From: Lepidodermella squamata
Taxonomy: Eukaryota; Gastrotricha
Direction: 5' to 3'
NCBI GenBank assembly: GCA_047495785.1
Contig: JBLDXI010000028.1
Location: 992,001-1,056,000, forward strand
DNA length: 64,000 bases
Shown here one piece after another: positions 1 to 11,043 of the stretch (its first letter is position 1; every line of letters starts with the position of its first letter). The position numbers were made by a program, and so were the translations under genes. The notes below the pieces were generated by a model. That model was not told where the DNA came from, made no database searches, and saw only the letters and a program-made list of their open reading frames with translations.

Positions 1-403
1 AAAACTTGAAGTTCATTATTGTGAACAATTTCGACCAAAATAAAATTCGTACAATTCGACGGTTGTCTTATATGTAAATTTAACAAAAAAATATTTTAAA
101 AATTCTAAAAAATCTGATATTAAATGGTGCGTTAATTCGCGCTGTTCTTATACCTTCAAATAATGTTCATATTTCTCGTTGTCATTTTCAAGCATTTTTA
201 CGTCTAAAAATGTGTACATTGCTCTCATTGATTTTTCAGTAAAATAATGACTGCCTACATTTCCGCGTTTACTTTTTATTTTACCTGTCATTCCGATTCG
301 TCCATTCTATTTTATATGTTTCATAGTGGATTAGCATTTCCATAATTTCCTCAGGCCATAAGATCAGGAATCGACTAAATTTTAAACATTTCCCTCTTAA
401 CTA

Positions 404-741
404 CCGTACTGCCCGGAACAAAAACCATGACATTTGTTTTTTTCAAACGCTGATGAACCCCTGACATTTATTTATTTTAGTAACTTGCCTGGGTACCAAA
501 ATGGCATATATTTTCCTGAGATTCTAAGTATTTTGACCCAAAAAATTGGTCGCTGACCTTTCTATAAGCCAAGAGTAGAAATTATCTCCATTCAGAATGG
601 CTATAATGACCTCATTAGTGATCTTCAGTATAGTCCCTGCAATTGACCTGACATTTATTTCGGGCCTGACATTTATTATTTCGAACGACCTCTAACCTCT
701 GACATTTATTTGAGGCTGGCTTTTTTTTTCGGGCAGTACGG
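404..741. mobile_element. Small inverted-repeat transposon (MITE), TA target
   Basis: The two ends are inverted copies of CCGTACTGCCCG (404-415 and 730-741), each flanked outside by TA, which fits a TA target duplication. Several copies of TGACATTTATT lie just inside the right end. There is no coding capacity. The element lies downstream of the last CEP120 exon I can see. Tc1/mariner-type mobilisation is inferred from the TA target only. Confidence 0.7.
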
Positions 742-1047
742 TATACTCTCTTCAGTAGCATTACTTACAAGGCACCCTTTATTGTGTGTACATTGCTGAT
801 ATCATCATGAAATGTTATAATCCCGATTCCTCATTCCCACTATCAGATACAAGCTACGAGATTTAGTTATTTGAACAAATAAACTGAGAAATCGGTGTTT
901 TAAACTGAGAAATGGGCACACCGGAAATCTAGTGACATTTCAGTCCCATCAACTGAATAGACCACGCAGTAGGTAATCTCTGCTTTGCATTCAAGGTGCA
1001 TACTCGCATTTTAAAAGCCTAATCGGATTATAATTGTTGGGGCTTAC

Positions 1048-2644
1048 CGGTGTGGCCGAGCCTTTCGATTGGCTCCACAACTGCAGTTTGACTTCGTGTT
1101 TACCGAGCACGGACGCGATGCGGTCAGCGCGTGACGCGAATTCGACGACGAAGCGGCTGAACGAGAGCGGCACGGGCACGCCGGCGGTAATCAGCTCAAC
1201 CGGCGGCTGAGTCGTAAGTGACGTCGGCTCGCCTTCCGCTGTCAGGAACAGCCCGCACGAGCAGCACAGGGTGACACTTGACAGCGCTTGCGCGCCCTCG
1301 GCTAGCGTAACTGACCCGAGTTCAACTGCGAGTTCAAAGTGCGACAGGTTCGACTGCTTACGCAGCGCTTGAGCAATAGGCGCGGCGGGCGAAGGACTTT
1401 TCACATTACTATAATTGCTACAGAAAAAAAATTAAATAAAAAAATCGAAGATTCAAATCGAAAATTATTTACCTGTTATTCAAATCACTCTTTTGCGTCT
1501 CCATCTGAGCAGGTGTTTTCCTCATTACCGGTGATGCCGAGGCACTACCCGACGTAAGCGGTGCGTCGAGTTTAAACGAAATTGTCAGACCAACAACAGG
1601 CTGCAGATCATTAGGCAGATGAGACAATTTGGTCTGAGTGTCCTTGGGCGGATTTAAGCGGTAGAGTCTGTCGACAACAACCGGCCTTGTTTCCAGCTCG
1701 TGAATATTTGATGGCAATATATCGGTCAGGCATAGTTGCGCTGTTCCTATAGGAACGGCGAGGTCGACACAATACAGGCCAACTTGAAACGGAGGTTGTT
1801 TGTTGAAGTAATGGCGTATTGCTTCCAGGCTGCTTCGAACGCGCACCGAAGTGCGCTCCGGAAGAAAATTAGCTTCTTGAATGTTACTGAAATGCTCCGT
1901 TGCAATATTACAACCGAAAAGGTTATATAAAAAGAAGAATCGTCGACCGGGAGCTAAGAAGTCTGTAACTTGGTCTGGAGGCATAAGAGATAGCAGATGC
2001 GAGGCAGAAGCAACAGTAATCGATAAGCAAAAAGTAATGTTGCATTTATCAGCAGGGCCCAGCTGATAGTAGTCTCCATTGTCAGTGTGCCAAATCGGCT
2101 TTAATTCTTTAAAATTAGCAGGGCTTGCGACCGCCCCAGCGCGGTTCGCTGTCGGGGCGTCAGGTTGATCCTCCAAATAAATGCCAATTTTCAACTCAGG
2201 TTTCGCTTTGGGATATCGACAGTGCAGCAAAGGGTACCATTTAATATTTGGCTTGTTAGAATGAGCATGGTGTAGATCGATCACGTTGTAGCCGATCAAC
2301 TCTCGAACTGAGGATCTGGTATCGACAGCAAAGACCTGCACTTTGATTATCGATCGCTGAATGCGATGCTCATGTAGGCTCTTTTTGTCCATCTCCCAAG
2401 CCAGTTCTTGATGAAACTCAGGGCTGGCTTCATGGTCTACTTCGTCAGTAACCAGAATTTCACCGCCAAACTTGGCTTCGACAACAATCTTGTGATGCGG
2501 CCGAGATGGAAAGCTACGGCCTAAAACGATGATTTTTTGATAAAGAAAGGTTATCGAGTTATCAATAATATACCTTCGACAATGCTTGCGACCAGAAGAA
2601 ATTGAGTATTCAGCTTCATTTAATCTTTCTAAATTATCTATCAA
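1048..2644 (-). CDS. CEP120: CEP120 homologue (centrosomal protein), N-terminal half
   Basis: CEP120 is a daughter-centriole protein needed for centriole elongation and cilium assembly. The first visible exon (2644 down to 1473) carries the N-terminal C2 domain, with the family signatures VEAKFGGE, VDHEASPEF and ELAWEMDKK. It is followed by the CEP120-specific middle region (YYQLGPADKCN, LPERTSVRVRSSLE, LNPPKDTQTKLSHLP). A GT..AG intron (1472-1409) leads to a second exon 1408-1048, which begins another C2-like region and ends at a good donor (CCG/GTAAGC). No ATG precedes the conserved start in this frame, so the exact 5' border is not fixed; coding similarity is clear from about 2560. The C-terminal C2 and coiled coil are not found in 1-1047, so the gene is incomplete in the window, either continuing beyond it or truncated. 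Confidence 0.85.
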
Positions 2645-3042
2645 AATAATCGAATTCAGTTATTCCTAAGCAAATGGCGTGGATTTTGTATTCAAAACCC
2701 AACATCGCTGATGAACATCTAACAAGTGCCTAATCAATTTCTGATTTCTGATTATAACTAGAGCAGAAGATGTTTGAATAGTGGTTTAAAGGCGTAGTGA
2801 GTAAGTCAAATATCAAAACTGTCCACCGTGAGTTGCGAGCAAGCATAATCATTACGACTAATAATATATTAATTTATTACAAATGTCGCTGCAACTGAGC
2901 ACAGTCAAGCAAGTCTGGATGCATAGCACAAGCAATAGTTGCAACAACATGGGCGGTTTTTCAAGCTCAGTCTTGAGCAATTGCCGATGATTATCAAGTG
3001 GAGTACAGAAAAATTGCGAATGTCTTAGTTCCTGATAGTGTC
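2645..3042. other. Intergenic, no feature seen
   Basis: AT-rich spacer between CEP120 (minus) and the tRNA-like repeat. It would hold the CEP120 promoter and first exon if they lie here. I see no supported gene. Confidence 0.5.
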
Positions 3043-3213
3043 GAAACACTGTGGATCTGGGCAAACAAATGCAACCTCAGTACAGGAAGAAGCCCAGACG
3101 GGGATCGAACCCGCGACCTTCTGTTTACAACACAGATGCTCTACCACTAAGCAGTAATCCCAGAAACACTGTGGATCTGGGCAAACAAATGCAACCTCAG
3201 TACAGGAAGAAGC
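3043..3213. repeat. 51-bp perfect direct repeats flanking the tRNA-like gene
   Basis: The stretches 3043-3093 and 3163-3213 are identical over 51 bp, starting GAAACACTGTGG and ending GGAAGAAGC. They are spaced 120 bp apart, with the tRNA-like sequence filling the gap. This is either a partial tandem duplication or an unusually long target duplication around an inserted tRNA unit. Confidence 0.9.
3091..3163 (-). tRNA. tRNA-Thr(UGU)-like, acceptor stem damaged
   Basis: On the minus strand the D arm (GCTTAGTGGTAGAGC), the anticodon arm (TCTGT-GTTGTAA-ACAGA, anticodon TGT) and the T arm (GCGGG-TTCGATC-CCCGT) are all present. The 3' acceptor half is TCTGGGC. The matching 5' half does not pair (GGGATTA in its place), so the molecule may be a pseudogene. 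A and B box promoter elements are intact. It sits between two 51-bp perfect direct repeats. Confidence 0.6.
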
Positions 3214-3590
3214 TAATCAATTTTCAAATTTTGATTTTGCGCGCCATTTGTGTTTTGGTCAGCTGACTTTTTGTTGAACATGCATAAAAATAGGCGAAAA
3301 CAATTTATAATTATTTATGTTATTTTATTAAATTACTATGATAAAAATAAAACCGCAAAAAACATCATTCAGTCACGCGGTCGACGATTCGACCGGATTT
3401 TCAAGCGTGTTGTAAGAATCCAACGAAACTGCGCTCAAATACATGTTGAAATGCAGGAACAGTGGTTGCTCGTATGCCCTTTACTATGTTATGGGTGAAT
3501 GTAAGCTTCTTTTACCTGGCTTTTCAGACTAGATTTTTCATTTGCGATGGTTCAGTGTCCTCTCCTTTTCTATCACTTAGAGGTAATATT

Positions 3591-4796
3591 ATGAAGAGGT
3601 TAAGTGATAACTTGGATGAAGATCACAATGTTCCTGCGTCAGAGCGACGCTTGAAAGCTGCTAAGAAGTATGTCGAAGATTTATATAGCTCAAATCTAGC
3701 TTCAACTGATGGCGAAGACGGTGCTGTGCAAGATAAAATTCATAAGAAGTTACGGCAAGATGTTCTCGAGAGCTCTGGTAAACTCAAGAAAGAAGTCGCC
3801 GCGTCTACCGGTTCTGCCTCTGTAGTTAGGACCATTCGAAAGCACAAAGCTGCAGTTACTAGCTGCACTTTTTCTGCTGATAATCGTCATGTGATCAGCT
3901 CTTGCAAGCAAGGCCTTGTTGTGAAGTGTGATGTTGAAACTGGAGCTAAAATTGCTGGTACTACTCTGTCCTCATCTTGCCTCACAATGTCTCTCACATC
4001 AGATGGTCGCTATTTAGCAGCTGGAACTTCAAAGGGGGAACTTGTTTTAATGGAAGGGGATTCTTTGCGCGTTGTTAAAACTTTCCAGGCCCACCGAGGT
4101 TCAGTGAATGGCATGTGCTTTCGTTCGGGTACCCATCAGCTGTACACGGGCGGCGCTGATAAACTTGTCAAAGTGTGGGAACCTGATCATGGTGGCTTTA
4201 TTGAAGTTCTTTGTGGTCATACGGCTGAAGTTTCTAGCGTCAGTTGTTTGGTTCGAGAGCGGCCTCTTACTGCGGGTGGTCAAGATTCGTCTCTTCGAAT
4301 CTGGAAACTCGTCGAAGAGTCGCAACTTGTTTACAATATTCCTTCCATCAGTTGTTGTGTTGATTGTTGTTCTTACATTGACGATTCTCATTTTCTGAGT
4401 GGCTCCACCGATGGAGCCTTATCACTCTGGGCTACTAATAATAAACAACCAATATATTCCGTCAAAAACGCTCATGGTGCAAATGGAGCTGCGAGTTGGC
4501 TTTCTAGCGTAGCGGCTCATCCTTATTCAGACATTGCTGCTTCAGGGGCAGCTGATGGCTTCGTCAGACTGTGGCAGGTAAAATATTCGACTGCTAAAAA
4601 ATCAGATGGCGGTGCTAACGAGATGCTGAGGGAGATCTGCAAAGTTCCCATTCCTGGCTGCATCAACGCGCTCAACTTTTCGAATGACTGCTCACTTTTA
4701 GCGGCCGGTGTTGGCCGCGAGTTCAGATTTGGTCGATGGACTGTGCCGAAAGAAGCGAAGAATTCAATCGCATTGATTAAACTTGTCAAAGGCTAA
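3591..4796 (+). CDS. RRP9: U3 snoRNP-associated WD40 protein (RRP9/U3-55K)
   Basis: RRP9 is the U3 box C/D snoRNP-specific WD40 protein of the nucleolar small-subunit processome. The product is 401 aa and intronless. An N-terminal charged helix region (SERRLKAAKKYVEDLY, DKIHKKLRQDVLE) precedes a seven-bladed WD40 propeller. Family signatures are FRSGTHQLYTGGADKLVKVW, LTAGGQDSSLRIWKLVEESQLVY and the C-terminal AGVGREFRFGRW. I chose the ATG at 3591 because it follows a plausible acceptor (TATCACTTAG) and starts the conserved region; the frame is open further upstream to 3462 without similarity. RPS17 starts 105 bp downstream on the same strand. Confidence 0.92.
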   Translation: MKRLSDNLDEDHNVPASERRLKAAKKYVEDLYSSNLASTDGEDGAVQDKIHKKLRQDVLESSGKLKKEVAASTGSASVVRTIRKHKAAVTSCTFSADNRHVISSCKQGLVVKCDVETGAKIAGTTLSSSCLTMSLTSDGRYLAAGTSKGELVLMEGDSLRVVKTFQAHRGSVNGMCFRSGTHQLYTGGADKLVKVWEPDHGGFIEVLCGHTAEVSSVSCLVRERPLTAGGQDSSLRIWKLVEESQLVYNIPSISCCVDCCSYIDDSHFLSGSTDGALSLWATNNKQPIYSVKNAHGANGAASWLSSVAAHPYSDIAASGAADGFVRLWQVKYSTAKKSDGGANEMLREICKVPIPGCINALNFSNDCSLLAAGVGREFRFGRWTVPKEAKNSIALIKLVKG

Positions 4797-4901
4797 TAAT
4801 AATAATTTGCGTAGCGAGCGTTTTATAAATGAAATTGTGAATGTTTCTTTTAATTTGATGATTATTTTCTCGCGGATATAGACTTTAATTAGTCGACAAG
4901 A

Positions 4902-5476
<575 letters not shown>

Positions 5477-5529
5477 ATGGGGAAACCTAATTTTTAAATT
5501 GTGGTCTATTGAGAAGATTGCGAAGTGAA

Positions 5530-7455
5530 ATAAAAGAAAACGGAATGAGACGCTACACATCGTGGTTTTTTTCATTCATAGTTCATTCAATCAAGATAAA
5601 GTAGTTTTTCGTTAAGCTGGACTTGATCCGTGCCAGACGATTAGTCCGGCACATGGTGCATTCCTTTACAAATTAGCCAAGAATGCCAGCGCTATACTGT
5701 GATGAAGATATTTAAAGGTTGAAAGATTTCGAATATCGAGCTGGACTCTTGGAGTTGCAAGCGCAAACAGTTATTTTCCAAGGCTGCAATTATTTTTCTG
5801 TTAAAGCCACTCAAACGCAGGGTGGAGAGGGTTTTCATGCTCTCTAGGTGAAAATTATATGCATTCACTAAACATCAGTCCGTTATAACGCAAGTCCGGC
5901 TTATCGCAGTCAGTCCGATCGTCCGGCTAAACGCAAAACTGATGTATATGTAATGAATGAATTCAACAATTCAGTTTGAGATAGGGGGTAAATGTTTGAT
6001 GATTTCAATAGTTTGATAATGAAGTTAGCAAGGATATCATTTAGTGCGAAAGCTGATCGATAAGGCTCAGAACTTCAGGCTACACTTGCATCACTTCGAA
6101 AAAATATTTGCCTCATATCGTCAAAGGTAAATACAAACATGTACCTATTTCCGCCATCAGCAACGCAATTGCTTCATTAAGAATTCAATACACGAGACTG
6201 ATCGTATGCGTAATATTTTTGGAATCGAGGCACCGCTAGTCGATATTTGCAGTACAGCAAGCCGCCGCTTTACTCATGCATACTATTAGCCCCTAGGGGA
6301 CCTCAGAAAACTGGTGGGAAAAATTCTCTGACAATTTGAAACGCTGAAAAATGGATGCGCTTATATCTTATGCTGAGATGCTGTTTTGCTACTGCTCTCA
6401 GAAAAACAGTTGCGGTTTTCAAAACCACATAATTTGAGCTGTAATTACAGATTTGGGGATGGATGCCGCTCTACTTCCTTCACGCCTTCACCTCGAATTT
6501 CCGACCACAATTCCACCTGACCTTATATTTCAGAACCGTCATGCGAACTCAACTCAGGAGCTTTCATTCAGGGTGGCTTGGTCAGAAAATTTCGCTCGAA
6601 AATGTTATTAATACCTAGCGATGTTGAATCTGGACGCTGAGTCGCTGAAATAATTGACAGAAGTGACGTGAAAAAATGAAATCAACAAAATCCTCGATTT
6701 ATTCCTGTTTTCAAAGATGAAGAGTAACCCACTTCAAGGTGCCTAAAAGATACGCGTCTCGGCCGAAGGAAAACACGAATGCAAGAATAATAACAAGAAT
6801 AATAATACAATAGAATAAGAAAACGATTTCAAGGCATCCCACTGCTTTGGCGTGTTTTTATAATATTTACCAACATCACATTTCCGCTTTCAAATTTCGT
6901 AAATTTCAACCAAAACTTCGAGAGAAAAGAAGCATATTTCAATTGCCGAAATAATTAGCACGCAAATTCATTGGTGTGTGAACTTCCAAGACTGACTCAT
7001 GTTATAGCAATTTAGCGCGACAACCTCGGGTTATCGCCATTATAATATTTGCAACAGATATAGCGCGAGTTGAGAAGATAATACAACGGTAAATGGCAGC
7101 TCTATGACAGACTGTTTATTATCAGTAGTAGAAAAGAAAAAAACGCGGCGAAAAAAGGTTATTTTTCTACGTCGGCGTATGGCTGCTAGTTTTATCAAGC
7201 CAGTAACAGTTTACAACGAAAATTATGCAAAATTTCTGGAAGCCTAATTTTTTTGACAAATTTTCAGACAAGACAAAAGCAGTGCGAGGCCACACGAGCG
7301 GATTGTTTATTGATAAATTCATTATTTTTTCGCATTATTGAATAATACGCACACGGGTTGATTATATTGGCGAAAGCAGCGTGAGAGAAAAAATTGAGGT
7401 GATTTTATTGAATTCAATTTTCGCCTCGAACGTAACGGGGGTCAGTCATCGATCA
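5530..7455. other. Intergenic with decayed repeat termini
   Basis: No gene is supported here. Around 5610-5670 and 5875-5945 there are inverted, partly repeated motifs with GTCCGGC and CGTTTAGCCGGAC-like words, resembling degraded ends of a DNA transposon. The remainder is AT-rich spacer. Confidence 0.4.
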
Positions 7456-8986
7456 TCACCGCGGCATTTTGACGAGCCACGCGACGACCTTGAATACAAC
7501 ATAGCCGAACACGAGGGTGCCGTAGAAGAGCTCGCGGTTCGCGCGGCGGCGGTTCTCGTCCTCGAGCCAGTCGACGCGCCGCGCCAGACGCACCATTTGC
7601 CGCCGCAGCTTCGTATCGTCGTCCTCGCAGCCGGACAACGCAGCAGTCGACAGTTGGCTGTCATTACGGCGCATGCGACCTATTAATAACAACAAATGAG
7701 TAAAAATAGCAATCGAAAAATTCTGAATTATAAGAAAATCAGACAATTTTGAATCGGAAATCTGATGGTGAAAATGAAAAGCATTTTATGGAACCCACTT
7801 TTATATAAAAAACCAAATATAAATAGATATGGGTGACCAATAAAAATTCGAGGGAAATTCAATTAAAATTATCAAAGACAAGAAAAACCCTCCCAAATTC
7901 GGGTTTGATTTTCAGAGTGAAATCTGAAAAAAATTCAACAAAAATGACCGAATTAATCAGAATTAACCGATGTTGATATTCAGCTTCATTTTAGGTATAG
8001 GTCTCACCCCCTTAATCCATTTTTGAAATGGGAGCTATTTTTTCATTCATTTTCAGCAGGGAAAAGTCATTTTCATCCTTATTTTTGAGTAAAAAAATAG
8101 TTAACACCACATTTTCCGAGGGGTAATTTGAGATCATAACTCACCATTATTTTCTTATCCTTCACGTTAAGCTACTCAACATGCGATTATTAGATCAAGG
8201 AAAGCCAGTGAAATCATGGGAAATTTTAATTTTCTCAAATTTGACCAAGATAAAAGTCCAGAGGCTTGTTAATTAGGGTTTGATACGCCCACGTAATTAT
8301 CAATCCTTATCATGCAAAATTAGCACGAATAATTTTTTTAGCTTTGCACTGATTTCAGACATAAATCATACTATTATCAAATTCTATAAAGATTAATTAA
8401 TCGGTAAATTTTGAAGGAAAAGTTCAAGCAGGTAATTTTCGGATAAAATTAGTAGGAAAAAGCGGTAAAAGGGGCGCGAACCTGAGCCGGTTGGGGTTTC
8501 CGCCTCGGATAGGGATTTCGAATATTGCCTACCAGTTGGCGCGTCATCATCGTCGTCCGTCTGCTGCGCCTGAGCCGTTCGTTCGAGATAAGTGTCCACA
8601 GTCAGAGTGCGCGGTGGGGTCGGAAGAGCCACGAAACTCGCCTGCTGCGAATCGCCATTCAACGCCATACCAGCAGCGCCTGAAGCAGAAGCAGTTGCCA
8701 CGGTCAGCATGTCCGAAAGTGGCCTGGGTTCAGGCCGGAGGGCGAGGTGTTGATTGAAGCCACCGACGACAATTTTCTCCGGAACAGCCATGTCGTGGAG
8801 CATTTTCTTCGTGGTCTCGGTTGTGCCGTTTTGAAGCGTGGTCGCCGCTTGTTGCGACGAAACAGGTCCGTTACTCTGCGGGTTGGGGCCGATTGAAAGA
8901 CGATCCGGTACTCGCATTCTACGGCTTATTTCCACCGTATAATGCGGATCGAACGACTCATATTTTTCATTAGGAGCAACGTCCAT
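7456..8986 (-). CDS. MFF: Mitochondrial fission factor (Mff/Tango11)
   Basis: Mff is a tail-anchored outer-membrane receptor of mitochondria and peroxisomes that recruits the fission dynamin Drp1. There are two coding exons, 8986-8482 and 7679-7456, giving 242 aa. The N-terminal exon has the family blocks VEISRRMRVPDRL, MAVPEKIVVGG and LPTPPRTLTVD. The last exon has a coiled coil (KLRRQMVRLARRVDWLEDEN) and then a C-terminal membrane anchor (ELFYGTLVFGYVVFKVVAWL). The start at 8986 (MDVAPNEKYESF) lies 7 bp after a TTTAG acceptor, so an upstream non-coding exon is likely. The splice joins G/GT in phase. The intron (8481-7680) is about 800 bp. Confidence 0.9.
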
Positions 8987-8989
8987 GTT

Positions 8990-9858
8990 TTTTCTAAAGA
9001 TAGAAAAAAAATTTGCATATTTTTGTCCAAACATGATATCATCATCACTTTTTTTTATTAAGTTGTTGTTTTCATCAAGTCTACATACCGATAAAAGAAA
9101 AGCGCATAAATCACACAAGTAGATTATTTCAAGTGACATATCGATGCATTGTGGCCATGTATCAATCCATTCATCTCATCAACATCATCCGAAATAACAA
9201 TAATAATAAAGTTAGCATTAGGTATGGGGCCTGCTGAATGATGTAGAAAATTTTTCACAAAGCTTAACTTGTTCGTTACATATCACTTTTTTGATAGTAT
9301 TTTTACCCATGCGAATTCGATTCTAGCTATAGCGACTAGTTGCATTTATTTTCATTTCCCAGCTACTAAAACGAAATAAAACTTGACGGCGGTAAAAAGA
9401 TGAACTGAGTGGTCAAGAGTTTTCGCAATGACTTGAAAAGCAACTAGGTATAACAAGCAGGCACAAAAGCAATACCCCACACAAAGCAGAGAAGGGAATT
9501 ATCAAATATATTTTTCTTCATTTTATACATACACAGCAGGTTGAAACGCAGAATGCACCGTGCATGTTTGTTTTCCATTCAGGTGAAATGTAACTTTCTA
9601 ATTAAGGCTGTGATAAAACTGACCATAGGTAAAAGCGTCGATCGCAACGAACAATACCGGGCGGAAATAGTGATGGAACAGCAAACTAGGAGTTTTCATC
9701 TAGGACAGCACCTACTAATAATAGGTTTAATCAACACGTGATGATACACACAGAATTAACGCAAGTAGTGAAAACAGCAGAGAAAAATCGCGTCACACAA
9801 ATTGATGATAATATTGAATAATAACGAATATAGATAACTAAATTGAACTCGGCAATAA
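8990..9858. other. Intergenic, no feature seen
   Basis: AT-rich spacer between the Mff start and the basigin stop, both genes being on the minus strand. Mff 5' non-coding exon and promoter would lie here. I find no supported coding exon. Confidence 0.5.
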
Positions 9859-11043
9859 CTACGCTTTGGCGCCTCGTTGGCGAACGTTGTCGCCACCCTT
9901 CTTGATCATCGCCTCGCTGGCGTCGCCGCCTTCGTTCTCCTGTGCTAGCAGCTTCTTCTGGTGGCGTTTCTCGAAGAAGAGAATAATACCGCAGAGGATG
10001 ACAACTTCGGCGCAAATGCCAAGGAAAGGCCAGAGAGGCGCCAACTTGTCTTTCACCCGGATCTGAAGAGTACCCTCGGCATTCACGCGGTCAGTGCCAC
10101 CAAAGGCAGTGACGTTATAAAGATTGCTATCTTCGAGCATTGGCTTAGCCAACACAATGCGGATTTTGTGCTCATTTGTCAAGCAAGTGACAGTGAAACG
10201 ATCGCCAAGGTCTTTCTTCTCACTAGCTTTATCGTCAAGGAGCGAGACTTTGCAATCGCTGAACGGCCAGCCGACAACGGTGCACTTGAATGAGCAAAAC
10301 TCGCTATCAGCAATGCAGTTCGAGCCAGCTGTGCTTGCGCAGTCCTTGATTTCGAGCTTGTTCGAAGAAACGTCATGAACGGCAGAAGCCAACACAGCGC
10401 CATTGGAACGCAGTTCAAAAGTGTAGCGGCCAGGAGCAAGAGCTGTGTTAGCCTTAGGAGTTAGCTTGAAGCAGTACCTGAGCTCATTATTGTCAGAGGC
10501 AGCTGAACAGTTACGGTTGATCTCGGCCTGGGCGTCCTCTTTGGCGCTGGCAGGCAATACGAGGTGAATAAATGTCTTATCATTGTCGTCCAAATCTTTA
10601 ACACCATCGAGGAAAGCACGGGGAATGTCTAGTTGAATAGATAGACCGTCCTTTGATTGACGCTTAGCCTCAACGGCAAAGAATTTTCTAGAGGTGTCAC
10701 CGCATTTGACGTCAAAAGATCCCTTTTCCTGAGGAGTAACTGTGACGTTGATGCTGCTAGTCTTACGGCCATTATTGGTTGCCGTGCTGCCACCGAATTC
10801 GCTTGCGCCGAAACCGTTGCCGGCAAGATTGCCGCTAGATGTAGCTTCAAATTTAACAGGTGACTTGTTGCCTGCTGCCAGAGTGAGAGCGTGTTCACCG
10901 CCATCAACCATCTCGCATTGAATTTTCAATTCGTCACCAATTGTGATGACCGTATTATTGGGGGCGACAGTTAGGGTGGATGCGCCATACGCAAACGCGC
11001 AGCAGCAAGCAAGTCCCAAAACTGAGAGAATACTCTTGATCAT
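9859..11043 (-). CDS. BSG: Basigin/neuroplastin-like immunoglobulin membrane protein
   Basis: Single-pass surface glycoprotein of the basigin family, known as chaperone of monocarboxylate transporters and as an adhesion molecule. The 394-aa product is intronless. It begins with a signal peptide (MIKSILSVLGLACCCAFAYG), then two Ig-type regions with paired cysteines and N-glycosylation sites. Near the C-terminus lies the very diagnostic transmembrane segment LAPLWPFLGICAEVVILCGI, with the proline and glutamate inside the membrane that mark basigins. The cytoplasmic tail ends NVRQRGAKA, like vertebrate basigin. The transmembrane match is far stronger than the Ig match, so family assignment rests mainly on it. 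Confidence 0.88.
   Translation of the reverse strand: MIKSILSVLGLACCCAFAYGASTLTVAPNNTVITIGDELKIQCEMVDGGEHALTLAAGNKSPVKFEATSSGNLAGNGFGASEFGGSTATNNGRKTSSINVTVTPQEKGSFDVKCGDTSRKFFAVEAKRQSKDGLSIQLDIPRAFLDGVKDLDDNDKTFIHLVLPASAKEDAQAEINRNCSAASDNNELRYCFKLTPKANTALAPGRYTFELRSNGAVLASAVHDVSSNKLEIKDCASTAGSNCIADSEFCSFKCTVVGWPFSDCKVSLLDDKASEKKDLGDRFTVTCLTNEHKIRIVLAKPMLEDSNLYNVTAFGGTDRVNAEGTLQIRVKDKLAPLWPFLGICAEVVILCGIILFFEKRHQKKLLAQENEGGDASEAMIKKGGDNVRQRGAKA

Noticed and set aside
3462-3590. N-terminal extension of RRP9
   Set aside because: Open frame but hydrophobic sequence unlike the RRP9 family; an acceptor-like site just before 3591 suggests this is 5' UTR or intron.
7446-7664. Arginine/serine-rich minus-strand ORF
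   Set aside because: Alternate frame of the Mff last exon.
8491-8757. Plus-strand ORF over the Mff exon
   Set aside because: It is the antisense shadow of the Mff coding exon, whose minus-strand protein has clear family motifs.
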